Shown here piece after piece: positions 27,966-37,180 of a DNA stretch of 64,000 nucleotides. Below the pieces are notes generated by a model. It did no database searches. It had not been told where the DNA came from and saw only the letters and a program-made list of their open reading frames with translations. This stretch comes from Bacteroidota bacterium. GTDB taxonomy: Bacteria > Bacteroidota > Bacteroidia > AKYH767-A > JAHEYN01. The first letter of the stretch is position 1. Each line of letters starts with the position of its first letter. The stretch is taken from assembly GCA_023251555.1 (NCBI GenBank), contig JAHEYN010000012.1, positions 1 to 64,000 on the forward strand. The letters are read 5' to 3'. The translations under genes were made by a program, and so were the position numbers.

Positions 27966-28646
27966 TCAGTTTTGAATGACAGTAATTAAGTATCCCGACT
28001 CAAAAATAGCGGGAGTGGAAACTACCGGCTCATTAAGGGGAAGGTGCCTTCCGAAGTGCTCCTTCAGGTTTTTCACTATCACCGTGTCAGAGAGGTTGAA
28101 ATCTTTCAGGTGTTCCGGCCTGCTCAGTTCAATGCCTGCGGATTCCTTATATATTTTCCATATCAGCTCAGCATTGTACATGCGTTCATCTGACCACTCG
28201 TAGAAGTTGTCGTAATCTTTACCCTTATGCTGTTCGGACAGGTCTTTCATTTTGTCGATGACGCCCGCTGACAGGATTTTCCCGGCATCTTTAAGGCGCT
28301 TCACCACGTACCGCCCGTTCTCCCCGTTTTTTATCCAGTTGGCCATGAGGGTCATTTTCACGGGCTGCGAAGCTTCGTAAACATAGTATGCACTTCCTTT
28401 CCTGAAAAGGATGCCTGCGTGGTTGTATGTTCCTCCTGCCAGGATTTTCATGGTACCGGCCTGTTCCGAATCCGAAGCCTGGAAAATGATGTCCCCATCC
28501 ATCAGTTCCACGGAAGGGATCTCCACCGATTTTATTTTCTGACCGAGAAAAAAGAAAAGGCTTAATGTAATAAATGCACACCCTGATATAAAAGTAAGCA
28601 CCCTGCGCTTGCCGAATCTTTTCAGGAGTATGTTCCAGAGAGGCAT
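27966..28646 (-). CDS. YiiX/NlpC-P60-like protein, probable catalytic Cys replaced
   Basis: A 226-residue protein with an N-terminal membrane helix (VLTFISGCAFITLSLFFFLG) and a permuted papain-like YiiX domain: DGDIIFQ at about 49-55, the His segment YNHAGILF, and the C-terminal motif at MYNAELIWKIYKESAGIEL. Family members I know have Cys-Ser-Glu-Leu at that last motif (CSELV or CSELI); here it is Asn-Ala-Glu-Leu (codon at 28173..28175), so the nucleophile seems lost. The rest of the tail, including PEHLKDFNLSDT, is well kept, so the gene does not look decayed. Probably co-transcribed with the PorE-like gene upstream and the phosphatase downstream. Confidence 0.8.
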   Translation of the reverse strand: MPLWNILLKRFGKRRVLTFISGCAFITLSLFFFLGQKIKSVEIPSVELMDGDIIFQASDSEQAGTMKILAGGTYNHAGILFRKGSAYYVYEASQPVKMTLMANWIKNGENGRYVVKRLKDAGKILSAGVIDKMKDLSEQHKGKDYDNFYEWSDERMYNAELIWKIYKESAGIELSRPEHLKDFNLSDTVIVKNLKEHFGRHLPLNEPVVSTPAIFESGYLITVIQN

Positions 28647-28691
28647 AAAATTACGTGGCTTATAAAATATAACAGAACTTAAATATACTGA

Positions 28692-30608
28692 TTATCTGGC
28701 AATAATCAAAAACTCTGTCCGCCGGTTTTTAGCCCTGTTTTCTTCCGTGTCATTGGGAGCTACGGGCTTTTTTTCACCGTAGCCTTTAAAAGAAAGTCTT
28801 GCCTTGCTTATGCCGTTTTGCAGGAGAATGTCATATACCGTGAAAGCCCTGTCGGTAGAGAGCGCAAGGTTACTGTTGTCATCGCCCACATTGTCAGTAT
28901 GCCCCTGTATTTCTATTTTTACAGCGGGATTCTCTTCGAGAAACTCAAGGAATTCCCTCACTACCGCTACTGATTCCCCTTTGAGCTCTGCAGAGTTTGT
29001 TTCATAATAGATGTTATTGAGCCGGTAACTTTTTCCGACTTCCATGCTCGTAAGCGGGACATCCACCTGTATAGGTTCAAGTGTGACAGGATCATCCTGT
29101 GAAAAATAGGCCGATTCAAAAGCATAGTCTTTTCTTTTGATGGTCATGATCACGTCGCTGTCAAAATTCACCACTCCTACATAGTGCCCGGTGGCGGAGT
29201 CAACCGACACCCTTGATACTTCATTGGTTTTTATGTTTTTCAGTTCGACATTTGCATTGATGGGCGTGGTATCGTTGTTCTCCTTCTTAAGGTCTCCTTT
29301 TACAAAGAGAACCTTTTCCGGCCGGGCTCCTTCGTAGAGCGGAAAAGAATATACATCCCATCCGCCTTTTCCCTTGAGTTTATTGGAAGCGAAATAACCC
29401 GTCTTCCCGTCGGTGCTTACAAAAAATCCAAGGTCATCGGCTTCGGAATTGATAGGGTATCCTATATTTTTCGGAATCCCCCAGTTTCCCGTGCTGTCTG
29501 TTTTTGAAAAGAAGATATCATATCCCCCAAGGCCGGGAAGGCCGTCGGAAGAAAAATAAAGCGTGCGGTTGTCAGGATGTACGAAAGGAGATTTTTCGTT
29601 TCCGCGCGTGTTGATTTTGTTGTTGAGTTTCAGGGGAGAAGACCACTTCCCTTCCCGGCTTTTTTCGGTTTTATAAATGTCGCTTCCGGACGAAGAATCA
29701 CGGTTGCTTGCGAAATAGAGAATCCTGCCATCGCGGTCAATACAGGGCTGTGAATCCCATGCTTTCGGATCGTTAACTTCGGGACCGAGGTTTCGTATCT
29801 CGCTCCAGGAGCCATTTTCAAAGTCTGAGGTGTAGATGTCGCAGTTGATGATTTTTTCTTCCGGCTTGCAGATGGTGAAGAAAAGGTGGTTATTATCCAC
29901 CGTGACGGAAGCACCCCCCTCGTTATTATTCTGGTTGAAAGGATAGGGCATGAGATCTCCCTTGTCAAACACATTCACAACCCTTTTGCTGAAGGTGAAC
30001 TCTTCGATGCTCACAGGCATAATGTCTCCCCTTTTGATTTTATCATAACGCCTGGTGTAAAAGGCAAGTTCATTGTCGGGAGAGATGATAGGGAGATATT
30101 CATCTTTCTCGCTGCATACACCCTCAAGGGGCGCAGGGTTAAAGGGTACTTTGTTTTTTAAGATTTTGGCCACCCTGATAAGGCTGTCGGCAAACAGGAG
30201 TTGTTCCTCCTTGGCTTTTTCAGATTTTGTGAACTCTTTGAGATACTTTAACGATTCATCATACTGTTCTTTATAGAAAAAATAGGTGCCCAGGTCAAAG
30301 TAGGGGAGCTCTGAAAAAGAAGGACAAAGTTCTATGACTTTCTTATAGGCTTCTATGGCTGTCTTATAATCCTCGAGGCGCTTGGCACGCTTCGCCAGGA
30401 AAAGATATGCTTCAGGGAATTGAGGTTCTTCTTCCGCGGCAAGGTCAACCAGTTCCCTGCATTTGTCGAAATTTTTTTCAGACTTTGCTTTTTCGAGCAG
30501 CTTCCTTGCTTTTGGGTTAGTGACCTTCTGGCAGTTTTTTTCATCTTCCTGCGGAAAAGCAATGTGGGATAGCAGCAGGAGCACCGGCAGAACAAACAGC
30601 CTTCTCAT
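28692..30608 (-). CDS. porE: PorE-like OmpA-family protein (TPR, PD40 propeller, CRD, OmpA)
   Basis: A 638-residue periplasmic/outer-membrane protein. Signal peptide 1-19 (LFVLPVLLLLSHIAFPQ). TPR segment ~25-150; WD40-like PD40 beta-propeller repeats ~165-420 (LYFASNRDSSSGSDIYKT, LYFSSDGLPGLGGYDIFFS); a carboxypeptidase-regulatory-like domain ~430-500; and an OmpA peptidoglycan-binding domain ~525-638 with EIQGHTDNVGDDNSNLALS and RAKNRRTEFLI. This four-part order is that of PorE, which anchors the T9SS to peptidoglycan. Similar proteins are abundant in Bacteroidota, so the exact identity is likely rather than proven. It follows aroC by 12 bases. Confidence 0.82.
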   Translation of the reverse strand: MRRLFVLPVLLLLSHIAFPQEDEKNCQKVTNPKARKLLEKAKSEKNFDKCRELVDLAAEEEPQFPEAYLFLAKRAKRLEDYKTAIEAYKKVIELCPSFSELPYFDLGTYFFYKEQYDESLKYLKEFTKSEKAKEEQLLFADSLIRVAKILKNKVPFNPAPLEGVCSEKDEYLPIISPDNELAFYTRRYDKIKRGDIMPVSIEEFTFSKRVVNVFDKGDLMPYPFNQNNNEGGASVTVDNNHLFFTICKPEEKIINCDIYTSDFENGSWSEIRNLGPEVNDPKAWDSQPCIDRDGRILYFASNRDSSSGSDIYKTEKSREGKWSSPLKLNNKINTRGNEKSPFVHPDNRTLYFSSDGLPGLGGYDIFFSKTDSTGNWGIPKNIGYPINSEADDLGFFVSTDGKTGYFASNKLKGKGGWDVYSFPLYEGARPEKVLFVKGDLKKENNDTTPINANVELKNIKTNEVSRVSVDSATGHYVGVVNFDSDVIMTIKRKDYAFESAYFSQDDPVTLEPIQVDVPLTSMEVGKSYRLNNIYYETNSAELKGESVAVVREFLEFLEENPAVKIEIQGHTDNVGDDNSNLALSTDRAFTVYDILLQNGISKARLSFKGYGEKKPVAPNDTEENRAKNRRTEFLIIAR

Positions 30609-30620
30609 CTTAAGGAGGGT

Positions 30621-31700
30621 TTACCAGCGTGTGGTTTTATTCCGGAGATAATGATCGGCAAGGACGATAGCTGCCATGGCTTCTACCACCGGAACGGCAC
30701 GGGGTAATACACAGGGGTCATGGCGTCCTTTGCCTTCAAGGTTGATTTCCTTACCCTCTGCATTTACCGTTTTTTGCTTTTGCATAAGGGTGGCTACGGG
30801 CTTGAAGGCAACCCTGAAATAAATATCTTCCCCGTTGGAGATGCCTCCCTGTATGCCTCCCGAAAAATTGGTGCGGGTGCGGATTTTTTTGCCGTCGTTA
30901 TAAAAGATGTCATTATGCTCCGAACCGGTCATCTCTGATCCTGCAAACCCGGAGCCGTATTCAAACCCTTTGGCTGCATGTATGCTCATCATTGCCTTGG
31001 CAAGCTCGGCATGCAGTTTGTCGAAAACAGGTTCTCCCCATCCTGCAGGAACGCCCGACACTAAACAAAACACGACTCCCCCTACAGTGTCACCTTTTTT
31101 CCTGGCTGCTTCAATGCATGCTTTCATTTTTTCCGCTGTCCGGTTGTCCGGGCACCGGACTTCATTTTTTTCGGTCAGGGAAAAATCCCACTCCCGGTAA
31201 TCTCCCGGGGTTATGATGCCGCCGACCCGGGAAACACAGGCTTTTATTTCCGTCCCTGTTTTTTTTAAGATGGATTTTGCAATGGCACCTGCCGCCACGC
31301 GCGCAGCCGTTTCACGTGCCGAGGCCCGTCCCCCTCCGCGGTGATCCCTGTGACCGTACTTGCTGAAGTAGGTATAATCTGCGTGGGAAGGGCGGAAAGC
31401 ATCCGCGAGATGTGCATAATCGCCGGGGCGCACATCACTGTTTGGAATGATGACAGCCAGCGGGGCGCCGGTGGTTTTACCATTGTAAACACCGGCAATA
31501 ATTTCAAAGGTGTCAAGCTCTTTTCTCTGCGATACGAGACGGGACTGACCGGGCCTGCGGCGGCTGAGGTCATGCTTTATGAGTTCTGTGTTAATCTCCA
31601 TTCCCGAAGGACAGCCGTCAATGATAACGCCCACCACCGGGCCGTGCGACTCCCCGAAAGTAGTTACCCTGAATGCCTGTCCGAATGTGTTACCTGCCAT
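30621..31700 (-). CDS. aroC: chorismate synthase
   Basis: Last step of the shikimate pathway: EPSP to chorismate with reduced FMN. The 359-residue protein starts [20 protein letters not shown] at 31700; the open frame extends 27 codons further but that part is hydrophobic and unlike the family. Visible motifs are [34 protein letters not shown] and [20 protein letters not shown]. The order aroC then porE-like gene with 12 bases between suggests a shared transcript. Confidence 0.97.
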   Translation of the reverse strand: MAGNTFGQAFRVTTFGESHGPVVGVIIDGCPSGMEINTELIKHDLSRRRPGQSRLVSQRKELDTFEIIAGVYNGKTTGAPLAVIIPNSDVRPGDYAHLADAFRPSHADYTYFSKYGHRDHRGGGRASARETAARVAAGAIAKSILKKTGTEIKACVSRVGGIITPGDYREWDFSLTEKNEVRCPDNRTAEKMKACIEAARKKGDTVGGVVFCLVSGVPAGWGEPVFDKLHAELAKAMMSIHAAKGFEYGSGFAGSEMTGSEHNDIFYNDGKKIRTRTNFSGGIQGGISNGEDIYFRVAFKPVATLMQKQKTVNAEGKEINLEGKGRHDPCVLPRAVPVVEAMAAIVLADHYLRNKTTRW

Positions 31701-31933
31701 AAAGATTGCTACAGAAAGTAAAAATACAAATATTATGTTTTCTCCCGGTAAAAAAGGAAGCCCTGTGTGTGCAAAATGCACAGTTTGTTCGCCCCGGCAA
31801 GCTCAACGAACGGAATCTGTACCCTGAACTTGCCGCAGAATACAGGAAAAAAGTGCGAACATCATACAGCCGGTAGCTCCGGCTCATTTATTAACCCGTT
31901 CAAAATCATTATCTTTCGGTTTTAAACAGTATT

Positions 31934-33189
31934 GTGAAAATCCTGATCAGGAATATTAAGACGCTTGTCCAGGTCCGGGAGAAATCCGCAGGGAAAGTTC
32001 GCGGGGCCCTGATGAGGGACCTGCCCTGTCTTGACAATGCCTGGCTGCTGATTAAAGATGGGTTGATTGCCGGTTACGGAAAAATGGAAACACTTCCCGG
32101 GCAGGAACACCCGGGTGTCGATATTAGTATTGACGCTTCCGGGAGGCTTGTTTTCCATGTTGGTGCGACTCTCATACACACCTCGTCTATGCCGGAAGCC
32201 GTGAGAAGGAATTTACTGACCGTATAAACGGCCTTACGTATGAAGAAATTGCAAAGAGGGGAGGAGGTATCCTCAATTCTGCCCGGAAGCTGCAGGAAAC
32301 ACCGGATGAAGTACTTTTTTCCGCTGCATTGAACAGGCTGGAGGAGATTACTTTTCTCGGAACCGGTGCAGTGGAGATTAAAAGCGGCTACGGTCTTACG
32401 CTTAAGGATGAACTCAGGATGCTCAGGGTGATAAAAAAACTTAAGGAGCTTACCCCTCTTTCCATTAAGGCTACATTTCTTGGTGCTCATGCTGTTCCCT
32501 CTGAATACAAGGGAAATAAAATAAAGTATGTTGACCTCGTGGTGAATGAAATGCTTCCTGCTGTCGCAGAAGAAGGCCTCGCAGATTTTTGCGATGTTTT
32601 CTGCGAGGAAGGTTATTTTACAAAAGATGAAACCATCCGCATTCTTACTGCGGCCGCCGGCTATGGAATAAAAGGAAAGGTCCATGCCGAACAACTCAGC
32701 CATACAGGAGGTGTGGAAGCAGGAGTTGACTGTAATGCCGCAAGCGTGGACCATCTTGAATACGTGAATGACAGGGACATTGCGTTGTTGGCACAGTCGG
32801 GTGTGGTGCCTACTCTTCTTCCCGGTGCGCAGTTTTTTCTTGGCTTGCCTCACCCTCCCGCCCGGAAAATGATTGACAGCGGCCTCGCGGTGGCTGTGGC
32901 TTCTGACTATAACCCCGGCAGCAGTCCTTCGGGAAATATGAATCTCATGACAGCCCTGTGCTGCATACAGTATAAAATGACACCTGCCGAAGCTGTTAAC
33001 GCCTCTACCATGAACTCAGCCTTCGCCATGGGCGTAGAGTCCTCTCACGGAAGTATTACCCTTGGGAAAACGGCAAACATATTCATCACAGAAAAAATGC
33101 CGGGATATGAATACCTTCCTTATTCGTTCGGGAGTAACCTCATTGATACTGTAATTATTAACGGGAAAATTATTAACAAAAAAAAATAG
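31934..33189 (+). pseudogene. hutI: imidazolonepropionase, interrupted by a one-base frameshift
   Basis: HutI hydrolyses imidazolone propionate to formiminoglutamate. The first frame starts at GTG 31934 (MKILIRNIKTLVQ) and runs to IDASGRLVF at 32155; from there the protein continues in another frame as PCWCDSHTHLVYAGSRE and on to the end at 33189. Restoring one T in the run 32151..32154 joins them into ~418 residues, the normal length. The metal-binding HTH motif is just after the break, and the rest is intact (HAEQLSHTGG, SVDHLEYV, ASDYNPGSSPSGNMNLM). The break in a T-run could be a true mutation or an assembly error; since everything else is conserved, the error or a very recent mutation is favoured. 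ftcD follows after 4 bases. Confidence 0.88.
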
Positions 33190-33193
33190 GTAT

Positions 33194-34879
33194 ATGGAGA
33201 GACTTATAGAATGTGTTCCCAATTTCAGCGAGGGATGTGATATGAATGTCATCAGGGAGATTACCTCGGAGATAGAGAAAGTTGCCGGGGTGAAGCTGCT
33301 TAATGTTGATCCCGGGAAAGCTACTAACCGTACGGTGGTGACGTTTGTTGGCACACCTGAGGCTGTTTGTGAAGCGGCGTTCTGCGCCATCAGGAAAGCA
33401 GGGCAGCTCATTGATATGAGAAGGCATAAGGGAGAGCATCCCCGCATGGGAGCTACGGATGTGTGCCCGCTTATTCCCGTTGCAGGCATTAGCATGGAGG
33501 AGACCGTTGCGTATGCAAAGTCCCTGGGAGAGCGTGTTGGCAGGGAACTCGGGATCCCCGTTTACCTGTATGAATATGCGCAGCCTGATGTTTCCAGGAA
33601 GAATCTTTCTGTTATCCGTGCAGGGGAATATGAAGGCTTCTTTAAAAAGATTAAACAGCCGGGGTGGAAACCGGATTTCGGTCCTTCCGAATTCCCTGCA
33701 GGAACAGGAGCTACCGTGATTGGTGCAAGGGATTTCCTTGTGGCATATAACGTAAACCTGAATACTACATCCGTACGCAGGGCTAACTCAATTGCTTTTG
33801 ATGTGAGAGAAGCAGGAAGGGTGAAAAGAGAAGGCAATCCCGTAACAGGAAAAATAGTGACTGACGAAAAAGGGAACCCTGTGAATATTCCCGGCAGCCT
33901 GAAGTCCGTGAAAGCTATCGGATGGTATATAGAGGAATATGGGATTGCACAGATTTCCATGAACCTGACCAATATCAACATTACGCCTGTGCATATCGCT
34001 TTTGACGAGGTATGCCGTAAAGCCGAAGCACGCGGTATCCGTGTGACAGGATCGGAGCTGGTGGGACTCGTTCCTCTCAAATCCATGCTCGATGCGGGAA
34101 AATATTTTCTTGCCAGGCAAAAGCGCTCAGCGGGAGTTTCGGAAAAGGAACTTATAAAAATTGCGGTGAAGTCCCTTGGGCTGGATGAGCTGGCTCCCTT
34201 TAAGCCGGGCGAAAGAATTATTGAATACCTCCTTGAGGATAAAACAAAGAAGAAGCTTGTGTCAATGACGCTGGAAGAATTCAGCGATGAAACTGCCAGT
34301 GAAAGCCCTGCTCCCGGCGGCGGATCAATTTCCGCTTATATCGGGGCGCTTGGGGTGTCGCTGGGAACCATGGTGGCAAACCTGTCTTCGCATAAGCCCG
34401 GCTGGGATGACCGCTGGGAAGAGTTTTCAGTATGGGCGGAGAAAGGCCGGCAGTATAGGGATGCATTGATGAAAATGGTTGATGAAGATACCGGTGCTTT
34501 CAACAAAATTATGTCTGCTATGGGGCTTCCCAAAGGAAACGATGAGGAAAAAAAACAGAGAACACAGGCAATTCAGGCCGCCACAAAATATGCAATCGAA
34601 GTGCCTTTGAGGGTTATGGAGATATCCTGTGATTCTATGGAAGTGATAAAAGCCATGGCGGAAACCGGGAACCCCAATTCGGTGACTGATGCTGCCGTTG
34701 GTGCACTTTGCGCACGCAGCGCCGTTATGGGAGCCTTCCTGAATGTGAAGATCAATGCCAAAGGACTGGCAGATAAGAAGTTTGTCGAAGATGTCATCTC
34801 AAAGGGTAATAAAATACAGGAAAGAGCACAAAAGAAGGAAGATGAAATTCTTGCGATAACCGCGGAAAAAATAAAATAA
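33194..34879 (+). CDS. ftcD: bifunctional glutamate formimidoyltransferase / formimidoyl-THF cyclodeaminase
   Basis: A 561-residue fusion that moves the formimino group from formiminoglutamate to tetrahydrofolate and then releases ammonia to give methenyl-THF. N-terminal transferase ~1-300: ECVPNFSEG, RRHKGEHPRMGATDVCPL (His substrate site), YEYAQPD. Linker ~300-350, then cyclodeaminase ~355-555: SPAPGGGSISAYIGALG and the helical bundle to VISKGNKIQERAQ. The fused form is the animal-type arrangement, also found in some bacteria. With HutH, HutU and HutI this completes histidine to glutamate plus a one-carbon unit. Confidence 0.95.
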   Translation: MERLIECVPNFSEGCDMNVIREITSEIEKVAGVKLLNVDPGKATNRTVVTFVGTPEAVCEAAFCAIRKAGQLIDMRRHKGEHPRMGATDVCPLIPVAGISMEETVAYAKSLGERVGRELGIPVYLYEYAQPDVSRKNLSVIRAGEYEGFFKKIKQPGWKPDFGPSEFPAGTGATVIGARDFLVAYNVNLNTTSVRRANSIAFDVREAGRVKREGNPVTGKIVTDEKGNPVNIPGSLKSVKAIGWYIEEYGIAQISMNLTNINITPVHIAFDEVCRKAEARGIRVTGSELVGLVPLKSMLDAGKYFLARQKRSAGVSEKELIKIAVKSLGLDELAPFKPGERIIEYLLEDKTKKKLVSMTLEEFSDETASESPAPGGGSISAYIGALGVSLGTMVANLSSHKPGWDDRWEEFSVWAEKGRQYRDALMKMVDEDTGAFNKIMSAMGLPKGNDEEKKQRTQAIQAATKYAIEVPLRVMEISCDSMEVIKAMAETGNPNSVTDAAVGALCARSAVMGAFLNVKINAKGLADKKFVEDVISKGNKIQERAQKKEDEILAITAEKIK

Positions 34880-34882
34880 CGT

Positions 34883-37180
34883 ATGGCCGCCAGAAAAAGC
34901 CTGCTGTTCAGGATTTATTATTCTTTTCCCATGCAGTTGTTTGTTCTTCTGCTGAAGAAGAATCATCTGCTGCTGATATACTGGCTTTTTATATGGAGCT
35001 GTATCACCAATAATTTCGCAACGAAATACGGGGTGCCATACCTCTTTCTTGATCCTGAATATACAGGGCATGTGGGCTTCTGGTCGTTTTATATCATGGG
35101 TTTCTCTGCAGGGGGGTTTATCATGGCATTCAATATCTCAAGTTATGTGCTGAACGGATTCAGGTTCCCTTTCCTCGCAACACTTTCAAGGCCGTTCCTC
35201 AAGTATTTTGTGAACAACTCTTTCCTGCCAATAGCCTTTATTGTAATTTATCTCTGGCAGGTTATTTCTTTCCAGCTTTTTCATGAGTTCCAGGCAAGGG
35301 AGGATGTGATTGCCGAAGTGCTTGCATTCCTGCTTGGCATTGCTTCAATTTCTTTCGTCACGCTGACTTATTTCTTTACAACCAATAAGGATATCGGGAG
35401 GATGTACGGCCTGGGTTACGAAACCGGGGAGGTTAAAAGTATTGCGGAAGAAATCTCCATAGCAGCCAGAGAAAAGAAATGGGCCGCCATCAGGCGGGCA
35501 GCAAGAAAGGGGAAAGAGTGGCCGGTTGATAATTATCTCAGCATTCCTTTCAGGATACGCCTGGTCAGAAGCACTGATCATTACGATAAGGAATTGCTTA
35601 TGTCTGTATTCAAGCAGAATCATCTGAATGCCGCTATCATAGAGGTGATAGTTTTTGCAACTATAATTCTGCTTGGCTTTTTTCGCGACGTTCCCCTTTT
35701 CCGTATCCCTGCCGGAGCCTGTATACTCCTTATTTTTTCCATGCTCCTGATGATTACCAGCGCACTGCGCTTCTGGCTGAGAGGATGGGCATCCTTTCTC
35801 CTGATAGCGGGTATTGTTGTTATTAATTATTTTTCACAGTTTGAGGTTTTTACCCAGAGGAATCACGCTTATGGCATGGATTACAAAACGGTTCCGGCCC
35901 CTTATTTCCTTGATACCCTGAAAGCTTTGGGAGGCTATGTTAATTATGAGAATGATGTGCTGCATACAATCTCTATTCTTGATAAATGGAAAAAGAAGGC
36001 TTCTTCCATCTCGCTTTATCAGGGCAATATGGTTTGGGAGAATGCAAATAAGAAACCAAAGATGATTTTTATCTGCACCAGCGGAGGCGGTATACGTGCG
36101 GCGTTGTGGAGCATGCGTACCCTGCAGGTTACCGACAGTATCCTCAAAGGCAAGTTGTTTGACTATACTTCTCTTGTCACAGGTTCGTCGGGCGGCGCCA
36201 TAGGCGCGAGCTATTTCCGGGAACTTTATCTGGAGAATAAGTCAGGAAAAAAAATAAACTACAGGAACGACAGCTATCTTGCAAATATCTCCAAGGATGT
36301 TCTTAACCCTATTGCAGTCAGCATTGCCGTGAATGACCTCTTTGCAGGTTTCCAGAATGTTAAAATCGGGAACTACCGCTATAAAAAAGACAGGGCGTAT
36401 GAGTTTGAGAGGCAGCTGAACGAGAATACCGGCTATGTCCTCGATAAGCGGCTTATTGATTACCGCCAGCCTGAACTGGATGCTGTAATTCCGATGACCA
36501 TTTTTAACCCGACTATCATTAACGATGGCCGGCGGCTGTTTATTTCCGCACAACCTGTTTCTTATCTCATCAACCGCGCTCCTTCGGATAATTTCGTTCT
36601 TTCACCCATTATTGAGGGAGTTGAATTCACCCGCTTTTTTGAGAAGCAGAATGCATGGAATACCAGATTCACCAGTGTGCTGCGGATGAACGCTACTTTC
36701 CCTTATGTGATGCCCACCGTCACGCTTCCCAGCGAACCTCCCGTGGAGGTGATGGATGCAGGCATGAGGGATAACTTCGGCCTCCAGGCCTCCCTGCGCT
36801 TCATCTACACTTTCAGGAAGTGGATTACGAGTAACACGAGCGGAATCGTTATGATACAGATACGCGATACGCATAAGGAAATTCCGATTGACAAAAAAAA
36901 TAACAGCACTATGTTCCAGAATATTACCAGCCCCGTCGGGAACTTTTACGCCAACTTTGCCAAAGTGCAGGACTACAACCAGGACGAACTTTTGCAGTAC
37001 GCCAGTTCATGGTTCGATGGAAAAATTGATTTTCTGATATTCGAACTTCCCAACGACAGGCAGAAAATTTCACTGAGCTGGCATCTCACTACCCGCGAAA
37101 AACAATATATCTATGATGCCATTAACCTCCCCGAAAACCAGCAGTCGCTGTATAGGTTAAGGCAGCTTGTCAGTGACTGA
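34883..37180 (+). CDS. multi-pass membrane protein with C-terminal patatin-like phospholipase domain
   Basis: A 765-residue protein. The N-terminal ~330 residues hold about six to seven membrane helices (for example 30-50, 68-88, 105-125, 150-170, 250-270, 280-300, 305-325). The C-terminal half is a patatin fold: oxyanion loop TSGGGIRAALWSMR, nucleophile elbow TGSSGGAIG (Ser about 435) and the catalytic Asp in VMDAGMRDNFG (about 624), so the Ser-Asp dyad is complete. A lipid acyl hydrolase at the membrane is expected. It starts 3 bases after ftcD; its 3' end overlaps the convergent DUF4340 gene by 11 bases. Confidence 0.88.
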   Translation: MAARKSLLFRIYYSFPMQLFVLLLKKNHLLLIYWLFIWSCITNNFATKYGVPYLFLDPEYTGHVGFWSFYIMGFSAGGFIMAFNISSYVLNGFRFPFLATLSRPFLKYFVNNSFLPIAFIVIYLWQVISFQLFHEFQAREDVIAEVLAFLLGIASISFVTLTYFFTTNKDIGRMYGLGYETGEVKSIAEEISIAAREKKWAAIRRAARKGKEWPVDNYLSIPFRIRLVRSTDHYDKELLMSVFKQNHLNAAIIEVIVFATIILLGFFRDVPLFRIPAGACILLIFSMLLMITSALRFWLRGWASFLLIAGIVVINYFSQFEVFTQRNHAYGMDYKTVPAPYFLDTLKALGGYVNYENDVLHTISILDKWKKKASSISLYQGNMVWENANKKPKMIFICTSGGGIRAALWSMRTLQVTDSILKGKLFDYTSLVTGSSGGAIGASYFRELYLENKSGKKINYRNDSYLANISKDVLNPIAVSIAVNDLFAGFQNVKIGNYRYKKDRAYEFERQLNENTGYVLDKRLIDYRQPELDAVIPMTIFNPTIINDGRRLFISAQPVSYLINRAPSDNFVLSPIIEGVEFTRFFEKQNAWNTRFTSVLRMNATFPYVMPTVTLPSEPPVEVMDAGMRDNFGLQASLRFIYTFRKWITSNTSGIVMIQIRDTHKEIPIDKKNNSTMFQNITSPVGNFYANFAKVQDYNQDELLQYASSWFDGKIDFLIFELPNDRQKISLSWHLTTREKQYIYDAINLPENQQSLYRLRQLVSD

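Noticed and set aside
31735-31830. Short frame with CAKCTVC between aroC and hutI
   Set aside because: About 30 residues, no start signals, other frames in the same stretch look equally protein-like; no support for a gene.
31910-31917. TATCTTTC as a -7 box for hutI
   Set aside because: Last base differs from TAnnTTTG and there is no -33 element; too weak to list.
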